Shown: positions 7,374 to 14,714 of the stretch, piece by piece | Layout of the letters: every line of letters starts with the position of its first letter | How positions within the stretch are numbered: position 1 is the stretch's first letter | Assembly (NCBI RefSeq): GCF_028527925.1 | Contig: NZ_JAPESW010000033.1 | Coordinates: 1 to 40,262, forward strand | DNA: 40,262 nt | Direction of reading: 5' to 3' | Source: Cellulomonas fimi | GTDB taxonomy: Bacteria; Actinomycetota; Actinomycetes; Actinomycetales; Cellulomonadaceae | Made by a program: the position numbers and the translations under genes | The notes under the pieces: model-generated | What the model saw: the letters and a program-made list of their open reading frames with translations, nothing else | Told to the model about the DNA's origin: nothing | The model's database searches: none

Positions 7374-8713
7374 GCGGTCACCTCGACGTTCTGCCGGGTG
7401 CCCCACGCGACGTTCCCGAACGTCGCCATGGCGTACCAGCGCAGCGCGCGCAGGACGGTGACGTTCCAGAGGCCGACGAGCGGCGCGCACGCGAGGACGG
7501 CGAGGCGCTGGCCGGTGGTCTGGTCGCTGCGCCGCAGCGTGAGGTAGGGCGTGGTGACGAGCAGCTGGGCGCACCCCACGACGACGGCGGACAGGAGCCA
7601 CGCGGTGGGCGAGAAGAGCGTGCCGGAGACCGCGAGGAGGACGAGCGCCACGGTGACAGCGGCGTACAGGGCCCAGCGCAGCAGGTGGTACCAGTACGAG
7701 AAGCGGCGGGTCGGCAGACGGCGGAAGCGGGTCCCGCTGCGCACGAGCGACCCGCGCATCCAGCGCAGCTGCTGACGGCGGTGACCGTCGAGGGTCGAGG
7801 GCATGTGCGAGAACGCGAAGGCGCTGGGCTGGTGCACGGTCCGACCCCGCTGCTGCGCGTAGAGCGTCAGCATGCTGTCGTCCGAGGTGTGCACGGGGCG
7901 GCCGAACAGCGTCTCGCCGAGGTAGTCGTCGACGTTGTCCCACAGGACGGCCGGACGGTAGACGGCGAGCGGTCCCGAGTTGACGAGTACCGAGCCCCTG
8001 CGCGACAGGGCCGCACGGTCGACGGCCTGCATCGACAGGAACCAGGCCTCCTGCATGCGGGTCAGCAGGTTGGTGCGGTAGTTGGTGACGAGGATCGTCC
8101 CGGCGACGGACTGCACGTCGGGGTCCTCGAACGGCTGCAGGGCCTCGTCGAGCGCGTGCGCGTCGAGCTGCGTGTCGCTGTCCACGGTGAGGTAGAAGTC
8201 CGCGTCCGGGAACGACCGCGCAGCCGTCACCTGCGCGTGGCGCTTGCCGCCGTTCGGCGTGCGCTGCCACGTCACGGCGACACCCGCCGCCTCGGCCGCG
8301 GGCAGGAACCAGTCCCGGACCGCCGCGTAGTCGCCCGACGTGGAGCCGTCGTCCACGACGCACACGGCGGCGGGGAGGTGCGTCTGGCGCAGCAGCGACG
8401 CGAGGCTGGCGCGCAGGATGGCGTCGTCCTCGTTGTACGCCGGCACGAGGACCGCGACGCGCGCCTCCGCGAGCAGCGCGGCCGCGGCCCCTCGCGCGCG
8501 GACGGGACGGTCGAACGCCGCTGTCCCGAGCTGCCAGACCAGGAGCCCGATCGCGACCAGGTACACCCACAGCACGGGGTTGCGTCCCGATGCGAGGGCG
8601 GTGACGCGTGACGCCGCCCACGCCATCGCGATCCCCGCACCGCCCATCAGCAGCCACGGCAGGTGGCTCGTGACGCGGTGGGCGCTCAGCGGTGTCGGAT
8701 CGTGCTGGGTCAT
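7370..8713 (-). CDS. Processive-type family 2 glycosyltransferase (hyaluronan/cellulose synthase-like)
   Basis: A 447-residue membrane glycosyltransferase. Two N-terminal hydrophobic segments (about 19-32 and 47-63) precede a cytosolic GT2 domain, followed by three or four C-terminal membrane helices. Catalytic motifs are complete: VPAYNEDD (about 90), VVDDGS (119-124), DSD (178-180), SDDSML with the probable base Asp (277-282), and QQLRW (314-318), the QxxRW motif of processive synthases. Such enzymes polymerise UDP-sugars and extrude the chain. The divergent neighbour is a UDP-sugar dehydrogenase, so a uronic-acid-containing polymer is plausible. ATG 8713 has a good AGGAG site; the frame is open further upstream without one. 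The gene overlaps the GntR gene by four bases. Confidence 0.88.
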   Translation of the reverse strand: MTQHDPTPLSAHRVTSHLPWLLMGGAGIAMAWAASRVTALASGRNPVLWVYLVAIGLLVWQLGTAAFDRPVRARGAAAALLAEARVAVLVPAYNEDDAILRASLASLLRQTHLPAAVCVVDDGSTSGDYAAVRDWFLPAAEAAGVAVTWQRTPNGGKRHAQVTAARSFPDADFYLTVDSDTQLDAHALDEALQPFEDPDVQSVAGTILVTNYRTNLLTRMQEAWFLSMQAVDRAALSRRGSVLVNSGPLAVYRPAVLWDNVDDYLGETLFGRPVHTSDDSMLTLYAQQRGRTVHQPSAFAFSHMPSTLDGHRRQQLRWMRGSLVRSGTRFRRLPTRRFSYWYHLLRWALYAAVTVALVLLAVSGTLFSPTAWLLSAVVVGCAQLLVTTPYLTLRRSDQTTGQRLAVLACAPLVGLWNVTVLRALRWYAMATFGNVAWGTRQNVEVTA

Positions 8714-8760
8714 GGCGGACTCTCCTGCGGGTGGGGTGCGGGGACGGGTCGGACGGGCGG

Positions 8761-8940
8761 TCAGTCGTGCACGGCGGCGCGACGGCGGGCCACGCGGAGC
8801 AGGACCGCTCCGGCGACGACGGCGGCGACGGCCGCCGTGACGATCCACGCGGCGCCGGTGAGACCGGTGGCCGCGAGGCCGCTCGCGGCGGCGCCGCCGG
8901 CCAGGACCTCCGAGAGGACCGGGGTGTTTCCCTCACTCAT
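8761..8940 (-). CDS. Small membrane protein with LAATG motif and basic tail
   Basis: A 59-residue product with a strong ribosome-binding site (AAAGGAG, 7 bases before ATG 8940). A Gly/Ala-rich N-terminus leads to LAATG at residues 22-26, then a hydrophobic helix (about 30-49) and the tail RVARRRAAVHD. LAxTG, helix and basic tail is the arrangement of a class E sortase sorting signal. However, there is no N-terminal signal peptide, so real anchoring is doubtful and a simple single-pass membrane peptide is equally possible. It is the first gene of the group with the glycosyltransferase (gap 47 bases) and GntR genes, so it may be an accessory subunit of the synthase. That role is inference. Confidence 0.7.
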   Translation of the reverse strand: MSEGNTPVLSEVLAGGAAASGLAATGLTGAAWIVTAAVAAVVAGAVLLRVARRRAAVHD

Positions 8941-8964
8941 GACATCTCCTTTGCTCGGACGGAC

Positions 8965-8972
8965 GGTATACC
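8965..8972. promoter_or_regulatory. GGTATACC palindrome over the leftward promoter
   Basis: Perfect 8-base palindrome GGTATACC in the divergent intergenic region, 25 bases upstream of ATG 8940. On the minus strand it contains TATACC at a sensible -10 distance for the small-protein/glycosyltransferase operon. GTATAC-centred palindromes are typical sites for GntR/FCD regulators, and such a gene ends this operon. Binding is inferred. Confidence 0.55.
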
Positions 8973-8999
8973 CGATGCCTCCAGAGTGCCGCGGAAACG

Positions 9000-9009
9000 G
9001 CGATATCGC
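9000..9009. promoter_or_regulatory. GCGATATCGC palindrome midway between divergent promoters
   Basis: Ten-base perfect palindrome lying between the two GGTATACC sites, roughly equidistant from them. It could be a third operator or an architectural site. Nothing in the sequence identifies the binder, and a chance palindrome is possible. Confidence 0.25.
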
Positions 9010-9037
9010 TCAGGACCATCGTCCCTGTTTCCGGCTT

Positions 9038-9049
9038 TCGGTATACCGA
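9038..9049. promoter_or_regulatory. TCGGTATACCGA palindrome over the rightward promoter
   Basis: Perfect 12-base palindrome with the same GGTATACC core as the site at 8965. It contains TATACC about 45 bases upstream of the dehydrogenase ATG at 9093 and so probably covers its -10 region. The matched pair of sites over two divergent promoters suggests joint repression by one regulator, most likely the GntR/FCD protein encoded at 6621-7373. Confidence 0.6.
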
Positions 9050-9092
9050 TAGCGTGGAACACGTCAACGCACCCGACCGGAGGAAGATCCCG

Positions 9093-10412
9093 ATGACCAC
9101 CACGACGCTGACCCGCCCCGCCGACCCGGCCACCTCGCCCGTCCGTGCCGCCCTGTACGACGTCGCGATCGTCGGCCTCGGCTACGTGGGCCTCCCGCTC
9201 GCCCAGGAGGCCTGCCGCACCGGTATGGCGGTGGCCGGGTACGACCTGTCGGCGCGCGTCGTCGACGGCCTGACGCACGGCCTCTCGCACGTGGACGACC
9301 TCAGCGACGACGACGTGCGCGACATGGTCGCCGCCGGGTTCACGCCCGTCACCGACGCGTCCACGCTCGCCCAGGCGGCCACGGTCGTCATCTGCGTCCC
9401 GACGCCGCTGTCCCCGACCGGGGGGCCCGACCTCGGCGCGGTGCGCGGCGCGGTCCGCACCGTCGGCGAGCAGCTCCGGCCGGGCACCCTCGTGATCCTC
9501 GAGTCCACCACCTACCCCGGCACGACCGAGGACGTCGTGGCCCCCATGCTCGAGGAGTTCTCGGGCCTGCGTGCCGGCCGCGACTTCGCGCTCGCGTTCT
9601 CCCCCGAGCGCGTCGACCCCGGCAACGCCCGGTTCGGCATCCGCAACACCCCGAAGGTCGTCGGTGGGCTCACCCCGGCCTGCACCGAGCGCGCCGTCGC
9701 GTTCTACGGCCGCGTCGTCGACCGCGTCGTCCCCGTCCGCAGCACGCGCGAGGCCGAGACCGCCAAGCTCCTCGAGAACACCTACCGCCAGGTCAACATC
9801 GCGCTGGTCAACGAGCTCGCGCGCGCGTTCCACGAGCTCGACATCGACGTGTGGGACGTCATCGGGGCCGCTGAGACCAAGCCCTTCGGCTTCCAGGCGT
9901 TCCGCCCCGGCGTGGGCGTCGGCGGCCACTGCATCCCGATCGACCCGATGTACCTCAACCACCAGGTGCGCGAGCAGCTCGGCCGGCCGCTGCGGATGGT
10001 CGAGCTCGCGCAGGAGATCAACACGTCGCAGCCCGCGTACGTCGTCGAGCGCGTCGCCGAGCTGCTCGCCGCCCAGGGCCGCGACCTGCGCGGTGCGCAC
10101 GTCCACCTCCTCGGCGTCACCTACAAGGCGAACATCGCCGACGACCGCGAGTCGCCCGCCACCCCGCTCGCCGAGCAGCTCGTCGCACGCGGCGCGCGCG
10201 TCACGTTCCACGACCCGCTCGTCCGTGAGTGGGACGTCGAGGGCGTGCAGCGCGTGGCCGATGCCGAGCAGGCCGCGGCCGTGGCCGGTGCCGACGTCGT
10301 CGTGCTCGTCCAGGACCACGACGCGTACGACGCGGACGCGCTGGCCCGCCGCGCCCGCACCTTCCTCGACACCAAGGGCGTCACGAGCACGCCCGAGGCC
10401 CGCACCCTCTGA
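9093..10412 (+). CDS. Nucleotide-sugar dehydrogenase, WbpA/WecC class (probable UDP-GlcNAc 6-dehydrogenase)
   Basis: A 439-residue NAD-dependent dehydrogenase that oxidises C6 of a UDP-sugar to a uronic acid in two steps. The N-terminal Rossmann motif VAIVGLGYVGLPLA is near residues 25-38, followed by VCVPTPL and ESTTYPGTTE. The catalytic Cys280 sits in GVGGHCIPIDP. That GGHCIP(I/V)DP form marks the WbpA/WecC/TviB class acting on UDP-GlcNAc or UDP-ManNAc; UDP-glucose dehydrogenases usually have a Phe/Lys version. Start 9093 is set by GGAGGA seven bases upstream, not the earlier in-frame GTG at 9054. It is transcribed divergently from the GT2 operon and followed by a UXS-type gene, so its product may feed either. 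Confidence 0.88.
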   Translation: MTTTTLTRPADPATSPVRAALYDVAIVGLGYVGLPLAQEACRTGMAVAGYDLSARVVDGLTHGLSHVDDLSDDDVRDMVAAGFTPVTDASTLAQAATVVICVPTPLSPTGGPDLGAVRGAVRTVGEQLRPGTLVILESTTYPGTTEDVVAPMLEEFSGLRAGRDFALAFSPERVDPGNARFGIRNTPKVVGGLTPACTERAVAFYGRVVDRVVPVRSTREAETAKLLENTYRQVNIALVNELARAFHELDIDVWDVIGAAETKPFGFQAFRPGVGVGGHCIPIDPMYLNHQVREQLGRPLRMVELAQEINTSQPAYVVERVAELLAAQGRDLRGAHVHLLGVTYKANIADDRESPATPLAEQLVARGARVTFHDPLVREWDVEGVQRVADAEQAAAVAGADVVVLVQDHDAYDADALARRARTFLDTKGVTSTPEARTL

Positions 10413-10527
10413 ACCACCCACCAGCCGGCCCGGCGGTTCGCGGTGCGGTTCTCCGGGTGCGGGTCCACCCTGGGAAGGCACCGGACGGTCGGGCCAGCGG
10501 CCGCAGCACGTCCGAGAGGCTGCCGCC

Positions 10528-11544
10528 ATGACGTCGTCCGCCGCGAGCCCGTCGCCGTCGTCCCGTCCCTCGCCCCGCGGCTCGTCGTCGCCGGGGCACG
10601 GGCGCCGGGCCGTCGTCACGGGCGGGGCCGGGTTCCTCGGCAGCCACCTGTGCACGCGACTGCTCGCCGACGGGTGGGACGTCGTGTGCCTCGACAACTT
10701 CCTCACCGGCGACGCCGCGAACGTCGCGCACCTGCTCGACGACCCCGCCTTCCACCTGCGGCGCTGCGACCTCGTCGACTTCGTGCACGTGCCCGGCGAC
10801 GTCGACCTCGTGCTGCACTTCGCGTCGCCCGCGTCGCCCGTCGACTACGCGCAGCTGCCGATCGAGACGCTCAAGGTCGGGGCCGACGGGACGCTCCACG
10901 CGCTCGGGCTGGCCCGGGAGAAGGGTGCGCGGTTCGTGCTCGCGTCGACGTCCGAGGTGTACGGCGACCCGCAGGTGCACCCGCAGCCGGAGACGTACTG
11001 GGGGCACGTCAACCCGGTCGGTCCGCGCGGCGTCTACGACGAGGCCAAGCGGTACGGCGAGGCGCTCACGACCGCGTACCGGACGGTGCACGGCGTGCGG
11101 ACCGGCATCGTGCGGATCTTCAACACCTACGGGCCGCGGATGCGGCCGTTCGACGGGCGCGCGATCCCGACGTTCGTGCGGCAGGCGCTCGCGGGCGAGC
11201 CGCTCACGGTCGCGGGCGGCGGGTCGCAGACGCGGTCGGTCTGCTACGTCGACGACCTGGTCGACGGCGTCCTGGCGATGGCCGCGAGCGAGGAGCCCGG
11301 GCCGATCAACGTCGGGAGCCCCGAGGAGCGGACCGTGCTGCGGATCGCGCAGGACGTCGTCGCGCTCACCGGGAGCTCGTCGCAGATCACGCTCGTGGGG
11401 CGGCCCGTCGACGACCCCGAGGTGCGGCGGCCCGACATCAGCCTCGCGCGCGCACGCCTCGGGTGGGAGCCGCGGGTGCCGTGGACGGACGGCCTGGAGC
11501 GGACCGTGGCGTGGTTCCGGTCGGCGCTGCAGGTGCCGGCGTGA
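10528..11544 (+). CDS. UXS-type NAD-dependent sugar decarboxylase/epimerase
   Basis: A 338-residue extended SDR closest to UDP-glucuronate decarboxylases. After a 25-residue Ser/Pro-rich tail comes the NAD motif VTGGAGFLGSHL. Further signatures are LASTSEVYGDP, ARIFNTYGPRM-like RIFNTYGPRMRPFDGR, and the catalytic YDEAK (Tyr and Lys of YxxxK). The family oxidises C4, decarboxylates C6 and reduces back to a pentose. Next to a UDP-GlcNAc-type dehydrogenase, conversion of a UDP-N-acetylaminouronate (to UDP-XylNAc) is as plausible as UDP-glucuronate to UDP-xylose. It lies 115 bases after the dehydrogenase with a GAGAGG site. Its last 107 bases overlap the opposing GT9 gene. A 4,6-dehydratase or an ADP-heptose epimerase role cannot be excluded. 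Confidence 0.82.
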   Translation: MTSSAASPSPSSRPSPRGSSSPGHGRRAVVTGGAGFLGSHLCTRLLADGWDVVCLDNFLTGDAANVAHLLDDPAFHLRRCDLVDFVHVPGDVDLVLHFASPASPVDYAQLPIETLKVGADGTLHALGLAREKGARFVLASTSEVYGDPQVHPQPETYWGHVNPVGPRGVYDEAKRYGEALTTAYRTVHGVRTGIVRIFNTYGPRMRPFDGRAIPTFVRQALAGEPLTVAGGGSQTRSVCYVDDLVDGVLAMAASEEPGPINVGSPEERTVLRIAQDVVALTGSSSQITLVGRPVDDPEVRRPDISLARARLGWEPRVPWTDGLERTVAWFRSALQVPA

Positions 11545-12631
11545 GCGCGACGCGCCCGCGGTCGAGCTGAGCCAGCGCGGCGGCGAGCACCTCGCCGACG
11601 CCGATCCGGTCGAGCGCCGGGTCGACGCTGCTGCCGTGCGGGTCGCCCGTGCCGTCGCCGTGCCACAGGACGGTGTGCCGGTCGACGTCGAGCAGCGGGC
11701 CCCAGCGGTCGGGCGCGACGGGCCCGAACAGCAGCACCGACGGGACGCCGACCGCGGTCGCGACGTGCGCGACCCCCGTGTCCCCGCACACCACGAGCCG
11801 CGCCGACGCGACCGCCTGCACGAGCGCCGGCAGGGTGAGCGTGCCCGCGAGGTCGCGCACCCGGAGCAGGTCGCCGGGCGCGCGCAGGCCCGCCACGACC
11901 GCGGCGCACACGTCCCTCTCCGCCGCCGACCCCGTCACGTCGACGAGGTAGCCCGCGCGTGCGAGGTGTCGGGCGAGCTCCGTCCAGCGCTCGACGGGCC
12001 ACCGTCGCGCAGCCGACGCCGCACCGGGGTGCAGGACGACCTCGCCGCGCGCGTGCGACACGCGCGCGGCGTGGCCCTCCGGCGCGGGCAGGCGCAGGTC
12101 GTCGAGGCTGCACGTGCCGCCGGCGGCGTGCACGAGCCGCATCCACCGCAGCACCTCGTGCTCGTCGGACCGCCAGGCCGGACCTGTGGGCACGAGCGCG
12201 TCGGCGAACGTCACCATGTGCCGGGGCTGCGTCGCGAGGAGCCGTCGCGTGCTCTCCGGACCACGGCCGTGCAGGTTGACGGCGACGTGGCCCCCGCCGA
12301 CCCACGGGACCGCAGGCGGGGCGGCGATGCCGTCGGCGGGCAGCACGCGGTCGCACACCCCCGCCTCGCGCAGCCACGCGCCCACGGCCTCGGGCCCGAC
12401 GACCGTGACCCGGGCGTGCGGCCACGCGCGCCGCACGCCCCGCAGCGCGGGCACGGCGGTGAGCGCGTCGCCCAGCCCGAGCGCACGCAGGACGAGGACG
12501 TCCTCGACGTCATCCGCGTGAGGCGGTGCGAGTCCGGTGAACAGCGCGCCGCCGTCGGCGGACACGTCCGCCGCGGCACGCCCGCGGTGGCCGTCGGCCC
12601 CGCCCGGCGCGTCGCGCGGCGTCAGGGCCAC
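11438..12631 (-). CDS. GT9-family glycosyltransferase (heptosyltransferase-like)
   Basis: Last gene of the nine-gene glycan operon. The 397-residue product has GT9 features: LVLRALGLGDALTAVPALR near the N-terminus, VLHPGASAARRWPVERW in the middle, and the donor-binding segment VVCGDTGVAHVATAVG near the C-terminus. GT9 enzymes include the ADP-heptose:LPS heptosyltransferases, which fits the GmhA/HldE/GmhB genes upstream. The GTG at 12631 overlaps the SDR stop by 10 bases; GTG 12565 is a possible later start. The protein is longer than usual for GT9. The last 35 or so residues, rich in Pro/Thr/Arg, are encoded inside the convergent UXS gene and look like non-conserved read-on, perhaps from loss of an earlier stop. 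Confidence 0.82.
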   Translation of the reverse strand: MALTPRDAPGGADGHRGRAAADVSADGGALFTGLAPPHADDVEDVLVLRALGLGDALTAVPALRGVRRAWPHARVTVVGPEAVGAWLREAGVCDRVLPADGIAAPPAVPWVGGGHVAVNLHGRGPESTRRLLATQPRHMVTFADALVPTGPAWRSDEHEVLRWMRLVHAAGGTCSLDDLRLPAPEGHAARVSHARGEVVLHPGAASAARRWPVERWTELARHLARAGYLVDVTGSAAERDVCAAVVAGLRAPGDLLRVRDLAGTLTLPALVQAVASARLVVCGDTGVAHVATAVGVPSVLLFGPVAPDRWGPLLDVDRHTVLWHGDGTGDPHGSSVDPALDRIGVGEVLAAALAQLDRGRVALTPAPAAPTGTTPRSAPGRPSTAPAAPTRGVRARG

Positions 12632-13326
12632 GACGACTCGCCCGGCGCCATCACGAGCATCTCCCGGATCTCGCTCCCGCGCGGCTGCCGCAGCGCGGCC
12701 AGCACGGCGACCGCGGTGTGCGCGGGGTCCTGCAGGTCCGCGTCGGGCCCGGGCTTGTACTGCTCGGTCCGGCCGTCGAAGAACGGCGTCCGCATGCCGC
12801 CGGGCACGAGGAGCGTCACGCCGACGCGGCCCGCGAGCTCGGCCGCGAGCGCCTGCGTGAACCCGCGCACGCCCCACTTCGACGCGCAGTAGGCCGTCGC
12901 GTCGGACACCCCGCGCAGCGCGAGCGTCGACGCGACCGTCACCACCGTCCCGTGCGACTCCTCGAGGTACGGCAGGCACGCGCGGACGGTCGCGACGGTG
13001 CCGAACAGGTTGACGCGCACCACGCGCTCCCAGGCGTCCGCGTCGATGTCGGCGAGCGGCCCGCACGCGTCGATGCCCGCGGCCGTGACGACCGCCGACG
13101 GCGGCCCGACCTGCGCGACGAGGTCCGCGACCGCACCCGGCACGGCGGACGAGTCGGCGAGGTCGACGGCGACCGACGGGACGTCGTCGACCGCGTGCAG
13201 GTCCAGGACCGCGGGGGTGCCGCCCGCGTCGTGCACAGCGCGCACCACGGCCGCGCCGAGGCCGCTGGCGCCCCCCGTCACGAACACGGTGCCGAGGTCG
13301 CGGGCGGTCGTGGCAGTCGTCGTCAT
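12622..13326 (-). CDS. Classical short-chain dehydrogenase/reductase
   Basis: A 234-residue classical SDR. The cofactor motif is VTGGASGLGAAVV (TGxxxGxG), and the Ser-Tyr-Lys catalytic set is seen as VASTLALRGVSDATAYCASK, with PGGMRTPFF after it. Asp at the end of the second strand (VLDLHA) suggests NAD rather than NADP. It overlaps the HldE start by four bases (ATGA) and has an AGGAG site. HldD, the expected last step to ADP-L-glycero-D-manno-heptose, is an extended SDR of over 300 residues, so this smaller enzyme is not a normal HldD. It may oxidise or reduce a sugar of the glycan. Substrate unknown. Confidence 0.85.
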   Translation of the reverse strand: MTTTATTARDLGTVFVTGGASGLGAAVVRAVHDAGGTPAVLDLHAVDDVPSVAVDLADSSAVPGAVADLVAQVGPPSAVVTAAGIDACGPLADIDADAWERVVRVNLFGTVATVRACLPYLEESHGTVVTVASTLALRGVSDATAYCASKWGVRGFTQALAAELAGRVGVTLLVPGGMRTPFFDGRTEQYKPGPDADLQDPAHTAVAVLAALRQPRGSEIREMLVMAPGESSWP

Positions 13327-14714
13327 GCTCTCTCCTGGGGTCGTGTGAGGGGTCCGGCCGACGCGCGCGCGACGAGGCCGGTCGTCGACCAGCCCGGGAC
13401 GAACGGCACGAGCACGACGCGCCCGCCGTGCGCCTGCACGACCTGCGCCTCCGGCAGGTCCGCGAGGTCGTAGTCGCCGCCCTTGACCCAGACGTCGGGC
13501 CGCAGCTCGCCGAGCAGGCGGACGGGGTCGTCGTCGTCGAGGTCGACGACGACGTCGACGCAGTCCAGCGCCTCGAGCACGCGCCGCCGCGACCCGGCGG
13601 GCACGAGCGGCCGCGTCGGACCCTTGAGCCGGCGCACCGACGCGTCGGAGTTGAGCAGCACGACGAGCGACCCGCCGAGCCTGCGCGCGGCGTCGAGCGT
13701 CGCGACGTGGCCCGCGTGCAGCAGGTCGAAGCACCCGCCGGTCGCGACGACCGGGCCACGCGCCCCGAGCCGCGCCCGGACCATGGCCGGCGACTCCCGC
13801 TCGGGGGAGGCCGTGTGCGGTGACCCCTGCGGGAGCGACCGGTAGGCGGCGGCCCCGCCCGCGGCGACCCAGCCGGTCGCGGCCTCGACCGCGCGCACGA
13901 CTGCGTCGAGCACCGTGCAGCCCGTCGCGAGGTGCAGCGCGGCCGTCGCCGCGAACCGGTCGCCGGCACCGCACGGGTCGCCGTGCTCGACGTGCCCGGC
14001 GGGGACGACGACCGCGCGCCCGTCGCGCCGGGCGAGGCACGCACCCTGCGCGCCCGCCGTCACGACGACCGCGTCGACGTCCCACCGCCCGCACAGGTCG
14101 GCGGCGAGCTGGTCGGGTCCGCCGCCCGCGGACCCGGTGGCGCGCATCGCCTCCGCGACGTTGGGCGTCACGAGCGCGGCACGGGGCACGGGCGGGCCGC
14201 CGCGCGGGTGCGGGTCCCAGACCAGAGGCGTGCGGGCCGCGGCCCGCGCGAGCAGCGTGCGGAGGCCGGGGTGGGTCGTGACGCCGCCGCCGTAGTCGGA
14301 CACGAGCACTGCGTCGGCGTCGCGCAGCGCCTCCTCGACCGCGTCGAGCGGCACGTCGGTGGGCTCGCCGGGACCACCCTCGTCGAGCCGGACGAGCGAG
14401 GTCCCCGCGGCGCGGACGCGCGTCTTGCTCCGCGTGGCGCCCTCGTGGCCGACCGCCACGACGGTGAGACGCGGCTCGAGCATCGCCCGCAGCCGCCGGC
14501 CGGCGTCGTCGTCGGCGACGGGCGCGACCAGGCGGACGTCGGCGCCCGCGTCGGCGCACAGCAGCGCCGCGAGGCCCGCGCCGCCCGGGCTCTCGGCGGT
14601 CCGCTCGACGTCGACGACCGGGGCGGGCGCGTCGGGGCACAGCCGGTCGGACGTGCCGAGGACGTCGCGGTCCAGCAGCACGTCGCCGACGACGACCACG
14701 CGCGGCGCGCTCAC
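13323..14714 (-). CDS. hldE: Bifunctional heptose-7-phosphate kinase / heptose-1-phosphate adenylyltransferase (HldE-type)
   Basis: A 463-residue two-domain enzyme in the usual HldE order. The N-terminal PfkB kinase domain (about 1-295) has VVGDVLLDRDVLG at the start and the catalytic GAGD loop with Asp252. The C-terminal nucleotidyltransferase (about 320-450) has TGGCFDLLHAGH (HxGH at 333-336) and VWVKGGDY. In Gram-negatives it makes heptose 1,7-bisphosphate and then, after GmhB, ADP-heptose. GmhA is encoded directly upstream and GmhB is fused to a GT2 five genes earlier, so the full route to ADP-D-glycero-D-manno-heptose is present. GTG 14714 overlaps the GmhA stop (GTGA). The linker around 296-312 is Ser/Pro-rich. 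The nucleotide could differ from ATP; the sequence does not decide. Confidence 0.9.
   Translation of the reverse strand: MSAPRVVVVGDVLLDRDVLGTSDRLCPDAPAPVVDVERTAESPGGAGLAALLCADAGADVRLVAPVADDDAGRRLRAMLEPRLTVVAVGHEGATRSKTRVRAAGTSLVRLDEGGPGEPTDVPLDAVEEALRDADAVLVSDYGGGVTTHPGLRTLLARAAARTPLVWDPHPRGGPPVPRAALVTPNVAEAMRATGSAGGGPDQLAADLCGRWDVDAVVVTAGAQGACLARRDGRAVVVPAGHVEHGDPCGAGDRFAATAALHLATGCTVLDAVVRAVEAATGWVAAGGAAAYRSLPQGSPHTASPERESPAMVRARLGARGPVVATGGCFDLLHAGHVATLDAARRLGGSLVVLLNSDASVRRLKGPTRPLVPAGSRRRVLEALDCVDVVVDLDDDDPVRLLGELRPDVWVKGGDYDLADLPEAQVVQAHGGRVVLVPFVPGWSTTGLVARASAGPLTRPQERA

Noticed and set aside
12622..13326. SDR gene as the missing HldD (ADP-heptose epimerase)
   Set aside because: It is a 234-residue classical SDR with YCASK, while HldD is an extended SDR of over 300 residues. 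The position in the operon is suggestive but the family is wrong.
9571..14640. Several very long open frames running antisense or out of frame through the glycan genes
   Set aside because: They are Arg/Ala/Pro/Ser-rich without motifs, and reflect the scarcity of stop codons in about 75% GC DNA.
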